From an uncultured Fibrobacter sp. (lineage in GTDB: Bacteria > Fibrobacterota > Fibrobacteria > Fibrobacterales > Fibrobacteraceae): a stretch of 64,000 bases of DNA. The DNA lies in contig CAMKNA010000005.1 of assembly GCA_946414075.1 (NCBI GenBank), positions 27,861-91,860 of the forward strand. Direction: 5' to 3'. Position 1 is the stretch's first letter; each line of letters starts with the position of its first letter. The notes beneath the pieces were generated by a model. That model was not told where the DNA came from, did no database searches, and saw only the letters and a program-made list of their open reading frames with translations. A program made the translations under genes and the position numbers. Positions 1 through 9,709 of this stretch are shown here, piece after piece.

Positions 1-1269
1 GTGGACGGTCCCAGCCGGAATGTAGGTGGATTCGTTGGGACGCACCAGGAACACCTTGTCGCCTACGGTACATGTCGCCGTTCCACTGACAACGACCCAA
101 TGTTCCGAACGATGCAGGTGCTTCTGCAAGCTGAGACGCTTGCCCGGCTTTACGACAATGCGTTTCATCTTGTAGCTTTCAGAGGATTCCAGCACGGAGT
201 AGGTTCCCCACGGACGGTTCACCGTCTGGGGTACGCTTACCAGGTCGCTGCCCTTTTCCTTCAACTTTTCCACCACCTGCTTCACCTTCTGGCTACTAGA
301 ACGGGGGGCAACCAGCAGGGCATCCGGCGTATCCACGATGAGCATGTCGTTCAAGTCGATAGTGGCAATAGTCCGCTGGCTTCCCATCACCAGGGAATCC
401 TTTGTACCTACAGCGATATGGCGGGGGTTCACATTATTGCCATTCTCGTCGTGGGGGTATTCGCCATAAAGGCTGTCAAAGCTGCCCAGGTCGCTCCAGC
501 CGATGTCGCTGGGGACCACCTTCACCTTGGAAGACTTCTCCATCACAGCGTAGTCGATGGAATTACTGGGAATGGCCATCATGTCTTCTAAAGAAATGCG
601 GATAGGCTCGCCCTTTTCCTTGTTGGAGCGGTCCAAGGCAATCTTTGCCGCATTCAGAATGTCGGGAGAGAACTTCTTCAATTCATCTAGGAAAGTCTTC
701 ACCTTGAAGCAGAAGATTCCGCTGTTCCAGTAGAAGTTGCCTGCCAGCAAGTACTTCTCGGCCGTCGCCAAGTCCGGCTTTTCCACAAAGCGCTTAACAT
801 CCTCTCCGTCCGCTTCGATATAGCCATAGCCCGTCTCGGGACTTGTGGGCGTGATACCGAAGGTCACCAGGTTTCCTGCCTGGGCCAATTCTTCGGCCCG
901 GAGCAGCACCTTCTTGTATTCATCCTTCTTGCGGATGACATGATCCGACGGGGAGACCAGCACAATCTCTTCGGGAGCAAGGGTCAGGCAGGCCAGTGCG
1001 ATGGCGGGAGCCGTATTCCGGCCTACAGGTTCCAGAAGGAACCTACTGCCCTTCATTTTTTCAGCTTCCAACTGGTCCTTGGCCAAAAAGAACTGGTCGG
1101 CGTTGCTCACGATAAACTGGGAGCCACAAACAGCGGCATTGGTCTTGACGGTCTTTCTAAACAGGGACTGACCATCAAACAGCGGGGCAAACTGCTTGGG
1201 CATCAACGAACGACTCACAGGCCAAAGCCGCGTTCCACTTCCACCACAAAGAATCAGGTTTATCATCAT
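1..1269 (-). CDS. manC: Mannose-1-phosphate guanylyltransferase (partial, C-terminus beyond window)
   Basis: Makes GDP-mannose from mannose-1-phosphate and GTP for exopolysaccharide or O-antigen. The first 423 residues are in the window. The N-terminal nucleotidyltransferase signature GGSGTRLWP lies at residues 9-17 and the sugar-binding EKP motif follows near the middle. From about residue 350 a cupin domain begins (NRPWGTYSVL), as in the fused guanylyltransferase/mannose-6-phosphate isomerase form; it is cut by the window edge. I chose the ATG at 1269, 8 nt after the wza stop and preceded by GAAGG; a second ATG follows directly. Last visible gene of the rfb-wzb-wza operon. Confidence 0.93.
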   Translation of the reverse strand, partial: MMINLILCGGSGTRLWPVSRSLMPKQFAPLFDGQSLFRKTVKTNAAVCGSQFIVSNADQFFLAKDQLEAEKMKGSRFLLEPVGRNTAPAIALACLTLAPEEIVLVSPSDHVIRKKDEYKKVLLRAEELAQAGNLVTFGITPTSPETGYGYIEADGEDVKRFVEKPDLATAEKYLLAGNFYWNSGIFCFKVKTFLDELKKFSPDILNAAKIALDRSNKEKGEPIRISLEDMMAIPSNSIDYAVMEKSSKVKVVPSDIGWSDLGSFDSLYGEYPHDENGNNVNPRHIAVGTKDSLVMGSQRTIATIDLNDMLIVDTPDALLVAPRSSSQKVKQVVEKLKEKGSDLVSVPQTVNRPWGTYSVLESSESYKMKRIVVKPGKRLSLQKHLHRSEHWVVVSGTATCTVGDKVFLVRPNESTYIPAGTVH

Positions 1270-1277
1270 CTACCTTC

Positions 1278-2420
1278 TTATTCACCCCAGTGCCCATTCG
1301 AAATCAGCTGGGTATTACGCGTAGTCAACACACCATAGTAGACCGTCTGGACAGAAGGCAAAATCAGGCTGATCAGGCGATTCCATGTGGCAAGACCAGA
1401 AGCGTCCACATAGACAACATCATGGGGATTCAGTTCAAACCGCTCTGCCATAGCGAGCGCCATGGCATTCTTGGCGTTCAGGTGGAACACATCGATCCTA
1501 TCTTCAGAAGTATTGCGAATCACATAAATGCCACGGGATGTGGCGTTCAAGGCCTGGAGACCACCCGCGGTAGACAAAGCCTCCACAAGGTTCACCTTGC
1601 CATTCACCAAGTCTACAAGACCGACATTCTGGACTTCTCCCATCACATAGGCACGATTCTCGCGCTGGGTCTGAGTCAATGCAGGCACATACAACTGGTC
1701 ATCCGGTTTCAACAGAATCTTATCCAGGGGAAGTTCCTTCTTGAAGGCCTCCAGGTAGTTGATATTATAGACCTTGTTTCCACGGCGAAGCTGTATGCCA
1801 GCCGGGTCCGCATACTGGTTGAACCCTCCCACTTCGGCGATGGCCATGGGAATGGTCATAGGAGCTTCCGAGAAATAGGCGTATCCGGGACTTTTCACTT
1901 CTCCAGACACCACGGCCTTGAGACTCTTGTATTCCGAAACACGGACATCCACCTGGGGGTCGTTCAGAATCTTATCGGACAGGCGCTTGGTAATTTCGAT
2001 TCGGAGTTCCTGGGCAGTAAGACCTGCAGCCTGGAGTTCCCCGGCATAGGGATAGAACAGTTTACCGTCGGTGGTCACCTTCTGACCGGCAGGTTGGTAC
2101 TGGCCCATAGGAGAAGTCAGTTCCGGATGCTCCCACACCACCACCTGGACCATGTCCAGAGGACCGATGCGGTATTCCAGTTTAGGCAGAGAATCCACTA
2201 TCAATTCGGACAAGTCACCATAAGACGCCGTCGTATCCCCACCGGGAGCAGCCTTGATGTCCGTTCCAAAATCACCATCATCTATGGAATGGAGGTAGAT
2301 GGAAATGCCGTTATACTCCGAAGAATCGCTCGGAGCATACATACTCATCTGGGGGCCAAAGAAGCAACCATTTAGCACGATAGCAGCTCCGGCCAACAAC
2401 AATAGTTTCATCTTATTCAT
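1278..2420 (-). CDS. wza: Polysaccharide export outer-membrane lipoprotein, Wza-like
   Basis: Predicted outer-membrane channel lipoprotein for capsule or exopolysaccharide export, 380 aa. The ATG at 2420 gives a clean lipoprotein signal with lipobox LNGC and acylated Cys19; the longer reading from 2450 would overlap wzb and spoil the signal. A Poly_export domain begins with YRIGPLDMVQVVVWEHPELT at about residues 80-100, followed by SLBB-type repeats. GGAAAG precedes the start. It sits between the phosphatase wzb and manC, a usual arrangement for Wzy-dependent export; no wzc tyrosine kinase is visible in the window. Confidence 0.88.
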   Translation of the reverse strand: MNKMKLLLLAGAAIVLNGCFFGPQMSMYAPSDSSEYNGISIYLHSIDDGDFGTDIKAAPGGDTTASYGDLSELIVDSLPKLEYRIGPLDMVQVVVWEHPELTSPMGQYQPAGQKVTTDGKLFYPYAGELQAAGLTAQELRIEITKRLSDKILNDPQVDVRVSEYKSLKAVVSGEVKSPGYAYFSEAPMTIPMAIAEVGGFNQYADPAGIQLRRGNKVYNINYLEAFKKELPLDKILLKPDDQLYVPALTQTQRENRAYVMGEVQNVGLVDLVNGKVNLVEALSTAGGLQALNATSRGIYVIRNTSEDRIDVFHLNAKNAMALAMAERFELNPHDVVYVDASGLATWNRLISLILPSVQTVYYGVLTTRNTQLISNGHWGE

Positions 2421-2433
2421 AATCTTTCCAGGC

Positions 2434-2880
2434 TTAAGCCTGCCCTTCACTTTCCTTGATTTTCTTTACCCAATAGGGGGTCAATTTTGAAATAAAATTC
2501 CACGCCAAAACAAAGGCGTTTTCGGGCCTACGGTAGGGGTCCGGAATGTCCACCTGGACGCTTTCGCCATAGCGGAAAACCTTGCCTTCGGTCCAGGGGT
2601 ACTTGCGTAGGATTTCCTGCTTGTGGCCGTTTTCCATGACTAAAATCAGGTCCGCCCACTTGAGGATGTCCATGTTGATTTGCCTTGCATGATGGGCACT
2701 CATGTCTACCCCATGTTCCAAAGCAATTTTCTGACTTAATTCGTGTGCCGGATGGTCCACAAGGGCTCCAAGCCCTGCGCTCATCACATTAAAGCCTTCA
2801 CCCAGTTCCTTTTTCAGGAGGTATTCCCCCGTAGGACTGCGGCAAATGTTTCCGGTGCAAACTACTAGAATATTCTTCAT
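2434..2880 (-). CDS. wzb: Low-molecular-weight protein-tyrosine phosphatase, Wzb-like
   Basis: 148 aa cytoplasmic LMW-PTP that would dephosphorylate a Wzc-type kinase in polysaccharide export. The P-loop C-X5-R is at residues 8-14 (CTGNICR followed by S15) and the general-acid Asp114 is in the DPYRR motif. Length is typical. The gene sits directly upstream of wza. Only 21 nt separate it from rfbC; that gap contains a -10-like TATCAT 8 nt before the ATG, so it may also have its own start of transcription. Confidence 0.9.
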   Translation of the reverse strand: MKNILVVCTGNICRSPTGEYLLKKELGEGFNVMSAGLGALVDHPAHELSQKIALEHGVDMSAHHARQINMDILKWADLILVMENGHKQEILRKYPWTEGKVFRYGESVQVDIPDPYRRPENAFVLAWNFISKLTPYWVKKIKESEGQA

Positions 2881-2901
2881 CGTGTATAATGATAGAAAAA
2901 G

Positions 2902-3465
2902 CTACATCTCAAACGCAAAGTCCAAGTCCTTCAGGAGAGGGTTCTTTGTGTCTTTTTCCGAAAGTAGTGGTTCAAATCCATCGCCAACTGGCCATTTGAT
3001 ACCAATTTCAGGATCGTTCCACATCAAGCCACCTTCGTCTTTGGGGTCGTAAAGACGGGTGCACTTGTATACAAATGTCGCCGTCTCGCTGAGCACAACG
3101 AACCCGTGGGCAAAACCTTCGGGAATGTATAGCTGGTTTTTCTTTTCTGCAGAAAGTACAACGCCTTCCCACTTGCCGAATGTGGGGCTTCCCTTACGAA
3201 GGTCCACCGCCACATCAAAAACTTCTCCTTCGATTACGCGAACAAGTTTGCCCTGAGGATTCTTCTTTTGAAAGTGCAGCCCGCGAAGTACTCCCTTCTT
3301 GCTCCTGGATTCATTGTCTTGCACAAAGACCATGTTCAAACCAGCCGCATCGAATTCCGCCTTGTTGTATGTCTCCATGAAGTAGCCGCGCTGATCGCCA
3401 AAGACCGTCGGCTCGATGATGGTCACGCCCTCGATAGAAGTCTTGATGAAATTAAACTTGCCCAT
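2902..3465 (-). CDS. rfbC: dTDP-4-dehydrorhamnose 3,5-epimerase
   Basis: Third step of dTDP-L-rhamnose synthesis. 187 aa from the ATG at 3465, 8 nt after the rfbB stop; an upstream extension to 3540 would overlap rfbB and is not homologous. The catalytic His64 is in GVLRGLHFQ, and LYIPEGFAHGF (about residues 112-122) is the conserved active-site strand. Typical cupin-fold epimerase length. In operon with rfbB and rfbA. No rfbD (4-dehydrorhamnose reductase) is found in this window. Confidence 0.94.
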   Translation of the reverse strand: MGKFNFIKTSIEGVTIIEPTVFGDQRGYFMETYNKAEFDAAGLNMVFVQDNESRSKKGVLRGLHFQKKNPQGKLVRVIEGEVFDVAVDLRKGSPTFGKWEGVVLSAEKKNQLYIPEGFAHGFVVLSETATFVYKCTRLYDPKDEGGLMWNDPEIGIKWPVGDGFEPLLSEKDTKNPLLKDLDFAFEM

Positions 3466-3473
3466 TTTATCAA

Positions 3474-4610
3474 TTACCTGTTCTTGTACATCATCTCGTA
3501 ATACTTTTCGTAGTCCCCGCTGGTGATGTTGTCCAGCCATTCCTGGTTGTCCAAGTACCAGCGCACCGTCTTCTCGATGCCTTCTTCGAACTGTAGAGAC
3601 GGTTCCCAGCCCAATTCCTTCTGGAGCTTGGTGGAATCGATGGCGTAGCGGGCGTCGTGACCCAAACGGTCCGTGACATAGGTAATGAGGTTCATGTCCT
3701 CGCCTTCGGTTCGGCCCAGGAGCTTGTCCACCGTTTTGATGACCACTTTGACGATGTCAATATTCTTCCATTCGTTGAAGCCGCCGATGTTGTATGTCTC
3801 GGCAATCTTCCCGTTATGGAAAATCACATCGATAGCGCGGGCATGGTCTTCCACAAAGAGCCAGTCACGAACATTCTCGCCCTTGCCGTAGACCGGTAGC
3901 GGTTTCCTGTGGCGGATGTTGTTGATGAACAGCGGAATCAACTTCTCGGGGAACTGGTAGGGACCGTAATTGTTGGAGCAGTTCGTCACGATAGTGGGCA
4001 GGCCGTAGGTGTCGTGGAATGCGCGCACGAAATGGTCGGAACCCGCCTTACTGGCGGAATACGGGGAATGTGGCGTATACTTGGTGGTCTCGTAGAAGAA
4101 GTCGTCACCGTAGGCCAGGTGATGTTCGCTGGAGCTAGCCGTCGTGGTGAACGGGGGCGTGATGCCTTCCGGATGGTTCATCGCAAGGGCGCCGTAAACT
4201 TCGTCGGTGGAAATGTGATAGAAACGCTTGCCTTCGAACTTCTCGGGGAGACTTTCCCAGTAGAGCTTGGCGGCCTGCAACAGACTCAAAGTGCCCATCA
4301 CATTGGTCTTGGCGAAGGTGAACGGGTCCTTGATGGAACGATCCACATGGCTTTCGGCGGCCAGGTGAATGATACCGTCAACCTGTTCGTCCTGCATGAG
4401 TTTGTAGAAGGCGTCAAAGTCGCAAATGTCCATCTTCACGAACTTGTAGTTCGGTTTGCCTTCGATGTCCTTGAGATTTGCCAGGTTGCCCGCGTAGGTA
4501 AGCTTATCGAGATTGATAATCCTGTAGTCCGGGTACTTGTTCACAAAAAGCCGAACCACATGACTTCCGATAAAGCCTGCCCCACCGGTGATTACGATAG
4601 ATCGCTTCAT
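3474..4610 (-). CDS. rfbB: dTDP-glucose 4,6-dehydratase
   Basis: Converts dTDP-glucose to dTDP-4-keto-6-deoxyglucose. 378 aa extended SDR: NAD-binding GGAGFIGSH at 9-17, catalytic TDE triad at 135-137 and YxxxK at Tyr184/Lys188. A loop before Tyr184 is somewhat longer than in the shortest homologues but is seen in other family members. The start ATG lies 2 nt after the rfbA stop, so the two are probably translated together. Confidence 0.96.
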   Translation of the reverse strand: MKRSIVITGGAGFIGSHVVRLFVNKYPDYRIINLDKLTYAGNLANLKDIEGKPNYKFVKMDICDFDAFYKLMQDEQVDGIIHLAAESHVDRSIKDPFTFAKTNVMGTLSLLQAAKLYWESLPEKFEGKRFYHISTDEVYGALAMNHPEGITPPFTTTASSSEHHLAYGDDFFYETTKYTPHSPYSASKAGSDHFVRAFHDTYGLPTIVTNCSNNYGPYQFPEKLIPLFINNIRHRKPLPVYGKGENVRDWLFVEDHARAIDVIFHNGKIAETYNIGGFNEWKNIDIVKVVIKTVDKLLGRTEGEDMNLITYVTDRLGHDARYAIDSTKLQKELGWEPSLQFEEGIEKTVRWYLDNQEWLDNITSGDYEKYYEMMYKNR

Positions 4611-4612
4611 AC

Positions 4613-5500
4613 CTAGTACTTAATCCTTCCTTCGGCAACTTTGCGCAGATGTTGACCGTAGGGAGATTTGCCATACTTTGCCGCAGATTCTAGAAGTTTT
4701 TCCTTGCTAATCCAGCCGTTTCTATAAGCGATTTCCTCGACAGCACTAATCTGGATGCCCTGGCGATTCTCCACCATCTTCACGAATTCGCCTGCTTCGA
4801 TAAGGCTATCCATGGTTCCGGTATCCAGCCAGGCAAACCCCCGGCCCAGCAGCTTGACATCCAGTTCTCCCTTGTCCAGGTAGGTCTTGTTCAGGTCGGT
4901 AATTTCCAGTTCGCCGCGGGCGCTGGGCTTTTGAGATTTCGCAAATTCCGAAACCCGATTGTCGTAAAAGTACAATCCAGTGACGGCATAGTTGCTCTTG
5001 GGATCTTTCGGCTTTTCTTCTACCGAAATAACCTTTCCGGATTCGTCAAATTCCACCACACCAAAACGTTCAGGGTCTTCTACATAGTAGCCGAACACAC
5101 TGGCACGACCATGTTGTTCGGCGTTCTTCACAGCGTCCTTCAAAAGCCGGCTGAAACCGTTGCCGTAGAAGATATTGTCTCCCAGCACCATGGCACAGCA
5201 GTCGTTTCCGATAAATTCTTCGCCCAAGATGAAGGCTTGTGCAAGCCCATCGGGGCTTGGTTGCACCTTGTAGCTCAGGTTCAACCCCATAGCGGAACCG
5301 TCACCAAGCAGTCGCTCGAAATTCGGCAGATCCGTAGGTGTGGAAATGATGAGGATATCCCGGATGCCCGCAAGCATCAGTGTAGAAAGCGGGTAATAGA
5401 CCAAGGGTTTGTCGTAAACGGGCAGGAGCTGTTTACTGGTGACCATGGTCAGCGGGTACAGTCTGGTGCCGGAACCCCCGGCGAGAACGATTCCTTTCAT
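4613..5500 (-). CDS. rfbA: Glucose-1-phosphate thymidylyltransferase
   Basis: Makes dTDP-glucose from glucose-1-phosphate and dTTP; 295 aa, normal length. The nucleotide-binding GGSGTRLYP is at residues 8-16, and EEKP and the GxxWLDTGT-type motif ([11 protein letters not shown]) are present. First gene of the minus-strand operon. It is divergent from the helicase gene with only 29 bp between the two start codons; no Shine-Dalgarno is present. Confidence 0.96.
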   Translation of the reverse strand: MKGIVLAGGSGTRLYPLTMVTSKQLLPVYDKPLVYYPLSTLMLAGIRDILIISTPTDLPNFERLLGDGSAMGLNLSYKVQPSPDGLAQAFILGEEFIGNDCCAMVLGDNIFYGNGFSRLLKDAVKNAEQHGRASVFGYYVEDPERFGVVEFDESGKVISVEEKPKDPKSNYAVTGLYFYDNRVSEFAKSQKPSARGELEITDLNKTYLDKGELDVKLLGRGFAWLDTGTMDSLIEAGEFVKMVENRQGIQISAVEEIAYRNGWISKEKLLESAAKYGKSPYGQHLRKVAEGRIKY

Positions 5501-5507
5501 AAAGGAT

Positions 5508-5513
5508 AAAATA
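5508..5513 (-). promoter_or_regulatory. -10-like hexamer of rfbA, 7 nt before the start codon
   Basis: TATTTT on the minus strand ends 7 nt before the rfbA ATG, and no GGAGG-like site lies between. It sits almost back to back with the helicase -10 on the other strand. Confidence 0.45.
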
Positions 5514-5515
5514 GC

Positions 5516-5521
5516 TATCTT
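5516..5521 (+). promoter_or_regulatory. -10-like hexamer of the helicase gene, 8 nt before the start codon
   Basis: TATCTT ends 8 nt before the ATG at 5530. The spacer TTGGTCCC has no Shine-Dalgarno. Confidence 0.45.
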
Positions 5522-5529
5522 TTGGTCCC

Positions 5530-8148
5530 ATGAGCGAGCAGAACAAGCCTACTCTCAAGGATTTCATCGCAAAACTCGCTGCAAACGCAGCGAAAAGTAA
5601 CGGTGCGCCTGCTTCCGAAGACATTCTGGAAGCTTTTATAGAGTGGGCGGAGTCCCGCGGGACGGTACTTTACCCGGCCCAAGAAGAAGCTATTCTCGAG
5701 CTTTTGGACGGCAAGAATGTTATCTTGAATACGCCCACGGGTTCTGGAAAATCCATGGTGGCCCTGGCGCTCCATTTCGACAGCTTGGTACATGGCCGCA
5801 AGAGCGTCTACACATGCCCCATTAAGGCCCTGGTCAATGAAAAGTGGATGGCCCTCTGCAAGGAATTCGGACCCGAAAATGTAGGGCTTTCTACAGGGGA
5901 CGCAACCGTCAACCACGACGCCCCTATCCTCTGCTGCACTGCTGAAATTTTAAGCAACATGTCCCTTTGCGAAGGCGAAAAGCTTGCGATTACCGATGTG
6001 GTGATGGACGAGTTCCATTACTACTCCGACAGGGAGCGCGGCGTGGCCTGGCAGATCCCGCTCCTGACCCTTCCGCAGAGCAGATTCCTGCTGATGAGTG
6101 CCACCATTGGCGCCACGGAATTCTTCGAACGGGAAATGACAAAGCGGACGGGCAGGGAATCGGTGACGGTGCGTTCGTCCCAGCGGCCCGTTCCCCTGGA
6201 TTTCAGCTACAGCACTACCGAAATTTCCACCGAAGTTCAGAAATTGGTGAACGAAGGCAAGGCCCCCGTCTATGTTGTCCATTTTACCCAAGCCGCTGCC
6301 GCTACCAACGCCCAGAACTTCATGAGCCTGGACCTTTGCACCAAAGAAGAAAAGCAGGCCATAAACGAGGCCATCAAGGAGGTCCGTTTCAGCAGCCCCT
6401 ACGGTCCCGAAGTCAAGCGCTGGCTCAAGCAGGGCATCGGGCTTCACCATGCCGGGCTTTTGCCCAAGTACCGAATCCTCTGCGAAAAGCTGGCCCAAAA
6501 AGGCCTGCTGAAGGTGATTTGCGGAACCGACACTCTTGGCGTCGGCGTGAATGTTCCCATTCGCACCGTTCTTTTTACGCAACTCTGCAAGTACAGCGGC
6601 GACAAGACCGCAATTTTAACCGCTCGGGACTTCCACCAGATTGCAGGCCGCGCCGGCCGAAAGGGTTTCGACATCATCGGCTACGTGGTGGCACAGGCTC
6701 CCGAGCATGTCATCGAGAACCTAAAACTAGAAGCCAAGAGCCGCCAGACCGGCAAGAAATTCCAGAAGCGTAAGCCTCCCGAACACGGCTACGTTCCCTT
6801 CGATGAAAGCACATATAAGCGCCTGATTGCCGCCGCTCCCGAGCCTCTCACCTCAAGCTTCCGCGTAGACCACGGGATGCTCCTGAACATCTTGAGCCGA
6901 GAAACCGACGGCTGCCGCGCCATGCGGAACCTGCTCAAGGACTGTCATGAAAGCGCCGCCAACAAGAAACTGCTGCAACATCGGTCATTCCAGCTGTTCC
7001 GAAGCCTTGTGGAAAAGAAAATCGTGGAGTTCGTAAAACCTGTGGCTCCCGGTTACAGCCACCTACGGGTCAATTTGGATTTGCAAGATGACTTTGCCAT
7101 GAACCAGCCCCTTTCGCTGTACCTGGTGGATACCTTGCCGAAACTGGACAGGGAAAGTCCCGAATACGCTTTGAATGTAATAACCCTGTGCGAATCCATC
7201 GTGGAAAATCCCGACGCAATACTGCGCATCCAGCAGAACAAGGCCCGGAATGCCCGCCTAGACGAGCTCAAAGCCCAGGGCATGGAATTCAACCAGCGCA
7301 TGGAAGAAATCGAGAAGGTGGAATACCCCAAGCCCCTGCGAGATTTTATCTACGACACCTATAACGCCTTTGCCGAAGTCCACCCGTGGGTAGATGTGAA
7401 TGTAGAGCCCAAGAGCATTGTCCGCGAGATGTTCGAAAACTTCAGCACCTTTAGCGGCTATGTGAAGCAGTACGGCCTGCAGCGTATGGAAGCAATTCTG
7501 CTCCGCCATCTGAACTACGTGTACAAGGTTTTGAGCCAGACCGTTCCCGACGGCTACAAGAACGATGAACTTCACGAAATGGAAGACTACCTGGGCGACA
7601 TGATCCGTCGTACCGACTCGAGCCTTTTGGAAGAATGGGAAAAGATGGCCCATCCCGAAGACTACCAGAAGCGCCTGGAAGCAGGCCTTACCGAAGACGA
7701 GGCCGAAAAGGCCTTCGGTGCCGATAAGGCCGCCGCCGACATCACCTACGACAAGAAACGCTTCTTGGGAATGGTGCGCCAGCGCATCTTCCAGATTATG
7801 GGGAGCCTTGCCAAGCAGGACTTTGCTGCGGTTCTGGACAGCTTGGCCGACGACCTTGCCGAAGGAGAGATGCTTACAGACGGTACGGGAAAACCCTGGA
7901 CCGAAAATTCCCTGATGGAAATTATGGCCGCCTATACCGCCGAACACCACCGGTTCCGCCTGGACAACGAAGGCCGCTCGCTACGCCACACCATCGTCAC
8001 CTACGAGAGCAACATCATGCATGTGCAGCAGATGCTCCAGGACGAAGAGGATTTCAACGACTGGAGTATCGATTTCGAACTGAATTTAGTTGATTGTGGT
8101 GAAGCTGGCGTGCCCCTCTTAAAGATGACCCGAATCGGGGAAGCGTAA
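5530..8148 (+). CDS. Ski2/Mtr4-like DEAD/DEAH-box RNA helicase
   Basis: 872 aa superfamily 2 helicase, presumably acting on RNA. Walker A TPTGSGKS is at 68-75, DEFH (motif II) at 160-163, SAT (motif III) at 190-192, [12 protein letters not shown] near 304-315 and [10 protein letters not shown] (motif VI) at 370-379. The long C-terminal half, with the block [17 protein letters not shown] and a segment ending [10 protein letters not shown], resembles the helicases carrying DUF3516, best known to me from Actinobacteria. Divergent from rfbA and alone as a transcription unit. The family is clear; the substrate is not known. Confidence 0.85.
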   Translation: MSEQNKPTLKDFIAKLAANAAKSNGAPASEDILEAFIEWAESRGTVLYPAQEEAILELLDGKNVILNTPTGSGKSMVALALHFDSLVHGRKSVYTCPIKALVNEKWMALCKEFGPENVGLSTGDATVNHDAPILCCTAEILSNMSLCEGEKLAITDVVMDEFHYYSDRERGVAWQIPLLTLPQSRFLLMSATIGATEFFEREMTKRTGRESVTVRSSQRPVPLDFSYSTTEISTEVQKLVNEGKAPVYVVHFTQAAAATNAQNFMSLDLCTKEEKQAINEAIKEVRFSSPYGPEVKRWLKQGIGLHHAGLLPKYRILCEKLAQKGLLKVICGTDTLGVGVNVPIRTVLFTQLCKYSGDKTAILTARDFHQIAGRAGRKGFDIIGYVVAQAPEHVIENLKLEAKSRQTGKKFQKRKPPEHGYVPFDESTYKRLIAAAPEPLTSSFRVDHGMLLNILSRETDGCRAMRNLLKDCHESAANKKLLQHRSFQLFRSLVEKKIVEFVKPVAPGYSHLRVNLDLQDDFAMNQPLSLYLVDTLPKLDRESPEYALNVITLCESIVENPDAILRIQQNKARNARLDELKAQGMEFNQRMEEIEKVEYPKPLRDFIYDTYNAFAEVHPWVDVNVEPKSIVREMFENFSTFSGYVKQYGLQRMEAILLRHLNYVYKVLSQTVPDGYKNDELHEMEDYLGDMIRRTDSSLLEEWEKMAHPEDYQKRLEAGLTEDEAEKAFGADKAAADITYDKKRFLGMVRQRIFQIMGSLAKQDFAAVLDSLADDLAEGEMLTDGTGKPWTENSLMEIMAAYTAEHHRFRLDNEGRSLRHTIVTYESNIMHVQQMLQDEEDFNDWSIDFELNLVDCGEAGVPLLKMTRIGEA

Positions 8149-8182
8149 TCAGTGTGGAATGTGTGGTGTGGGGTGTGGAATT

Positions 8183-8188
8183 TATATT
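8183..8188 (+). promoter_or_regulatory. -10-like TATATT of the 8220 gene
   Basis: TATATT lies 31 nt before the ATG at 8220, which has its own Shine-Dalgarno (AGGAGA, 8208-8213). This is a conventional leadered arrangement. The bases just upstream (8155-8180) are a GTGTGG-rich low-complexity run. Confidence 0.4.
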
Positions 8189-8219
8189 TTTGAAGTGAGC
8201 TGTTTTTAGGAGAAAGTAC

Positions 8220-8753
8220 ATGCGCCTGTTTGCCTTTTTAATTGCCTTTGCCGTTGCCATGCCCTTTGCCTACGATGGCGACATGGACATCTACCACGAA
8301 GTCAAGGAAGAACTGTCCCTTGTTCGGGACGGTTACCTTACCGCCCTGAACATGGCTATGGACGATGCCAACGAAGGGGATCCCGACGGTTGGTTCAAGG
8401 CCCGCGACAACGGGGAATGCGCCGATTGGGACGACCTGGAATATGCGGGCCCAGAACTGGAGCATTTCAAGCTCACCGAGATTCCCTACGGGTTCCAGTT
8501 CAAAGGCCGTCACGGCGCCTATGTTATGGATGTGAAAATCAGGGTGGTCACTCGTGATTCCGACGTCTTCTACGACATCCAGTACCAGAAGGGCACAAAC
8601 GCCCCGGCCAAAGAGGTCATTGAAGAAATTTTCAAGAACGACCGCAAGGTCTTCTACAAGGCGAACTCCCCCTGTCCCCGTGAAGCCGTTACCTGCGTAG
8701 GCGAGTACAGCAAGGGTACTCTCGGGACTCTAAAAAAGAAGAAGTCTAAGTAG
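8220..8753 (+). CDS. Secreted hypothetical protein
   Basis: 177 aa with a signal peptide (MRLFAFLIAFAVAMPFA, cleavage near residue 17-19) and an acidic mature part; no family recognised. Two cysteines lie near the C-terminus (CPREAVTC), and the end is Lys-rich (LKKKKSK). AGGAGA at 8208-8213 fixes the start. The alkD-like gene begins 6 nt after its stop, so the two are probably cotranscribed, although a link between a secreted protein and a DNA-repair protein is not obvious. Confidence 0.75.
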   Translation: MRLFAFLIAFAVAMPFAYDGDMDIYHEVKEELSLVRDGYLTALNMAMDDANEGDPDGWFKARDNGECADWDDLEYAGPELEHFKLTEIPYGFQFKGRHGAYVMDVKIRVVTRDSDVFYDIQYQKGTNAPAKEVIEEIFKNDRKVFYKANSPCPREAVTCVGEYSKGTLGTLKKKKSK

Positions 8754-8759
8754 GCCTTT

Positions 8760-9506
8760 ATGAAACGATTGCCTGCCAAAGGGTCTTCGGTAGAATGCCG
8801 GATTCAGGAGGCCTTGTTTCACGCTCAGGACCTGAAGTTTAAGGCCTTCCACAGCAGGCTGATCCCTACAATTCCTGCAGATACAGTCATCGGCGTGCGG
8901 ACTCCGGAACTGCGCCGTATCGCAAAGGAATTCGGCTCTAACCCAGACATCAAAAATTTCCTGGAAAAGCTCCCGCACAAGTATTACGACGAGAACCAGG
9001 TTCATTCCTTTATCCTGTCGGGCATCAAGAACTTTGACGAATGCGTTGAGCAGGTAGAAAAATTCCTGCCCTATGTGGACAACTGGGCTACCTGTGACCA
9101 GCTGAGGCCCAAAGTGTTGGGGAATACGGCAGAACACCGTGAGCGTCTGCTGAAATCGGTGAAGTTTTGGATGCAGGGCAAACTGGTCTCTGGTAAGCGG
9201 GTTCAGGACGACACCTATGTGGTGCGCTTTGGAATCGAGATGTTGATGACTTACTTTTTGGATAAGGATTTCGATCCGGCCTACCTGAAAAAAGTCGCCG
9301 CCATCCGCCGTGAAGATTACTATGTGAAGATGATGGTGGCCTGGTATTTTGCCACGGCACTAGCCAAGCAGTACGAGACTACCTTGCCCTTTATTCAGGG
9401 CCGAAAGCTTGAGCCCTGGACCCACAACAAGGCAATTCAGAAGGCCATCGAAAGCTACAGGATTACCCCCGAACAAAAGACGTACCTAAAAACGCTGAAA
9501 GTGTAG
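8760..9506 (+). CDS. DNA alkylation repair protein, AlkD-like HEAT-repeat family
   Basis: 248 aa all-helical protein resembling the AlkD-type DNA alkylation repair enzymes, which excise bulky or positively charged alkylated bases without base flipping. Recognisable blocks are IGVRTPELRRIAKEF (near residue 45), YVDNWATCDQL (near 106) and RFGIEMLMTYF. The active-site Trp/Asp/Arg set cannot be assigned with certainty by eye. Start ATG is preceded by AGTAGG. It is one of two AlkD-superfamily genes in the window (see 36392). Confidence 0.82.
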   Translation: MKRLPAKGSSVECRIQEALFHAQDLKFKAFHSRLIPTIPADTVIGVRTPELRRIAKEFGSNPDIKNFLEKLPHKYYDENQVHSFILSGIKNFDECVEQVEKFLPYVDNWATCDQLRPKVLGNTAEHRERLLKSVKFWMQGKLVSGKRVQDDTYVVRFGIEMLMTYFLDKDFDPAYLKKVAAIRREDYYVKMMVAWYFATALAKQYETTLPFIQGRKLEPWTHNKAIQKAIESYRITPEQKTYLKTLKV

Positions 9507-9709
9507 ACGGTAATGTCATTGCGCAGAGCGCATGACTGCATCGGCTCGGCAATAGAACACGCAAGCGGTTCTGCTGCTCTCGCCTCGCGTGTCATTGCGA
9601 GCGTAGCGAAGTAATCTCTATCTCGGCTTTTGTCATGTCCCGCTTGACGGGGCATCTCCTATTGAAGTACGGTCGGTGACACCAAGAGTTGTCTGTTTCC
9701 AAGCTTGTA
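9507..9709. repeat. Intergenic repeat patch with short hairpins
   Basis: No gene seen. GTCATTGCG occurs twice (9515-9523, 9591-9599). A perfect TGCGC-AGA-GCGCA hairpin lies at 9520-9532, and a CCCGCTTGACGGG hairpin near 9638-9652. The style matches other intergenic patches at 12520-13062, 27134-27458 and 59356-60527. Confidence 0.5.

Noticed and set aside
1290..2375. 361-aa open frame on the plus strand
   Set aside because: Antisense to wza, whose homology is clear; no start signal and His/Arg-rich composition typical of a shadow frame.
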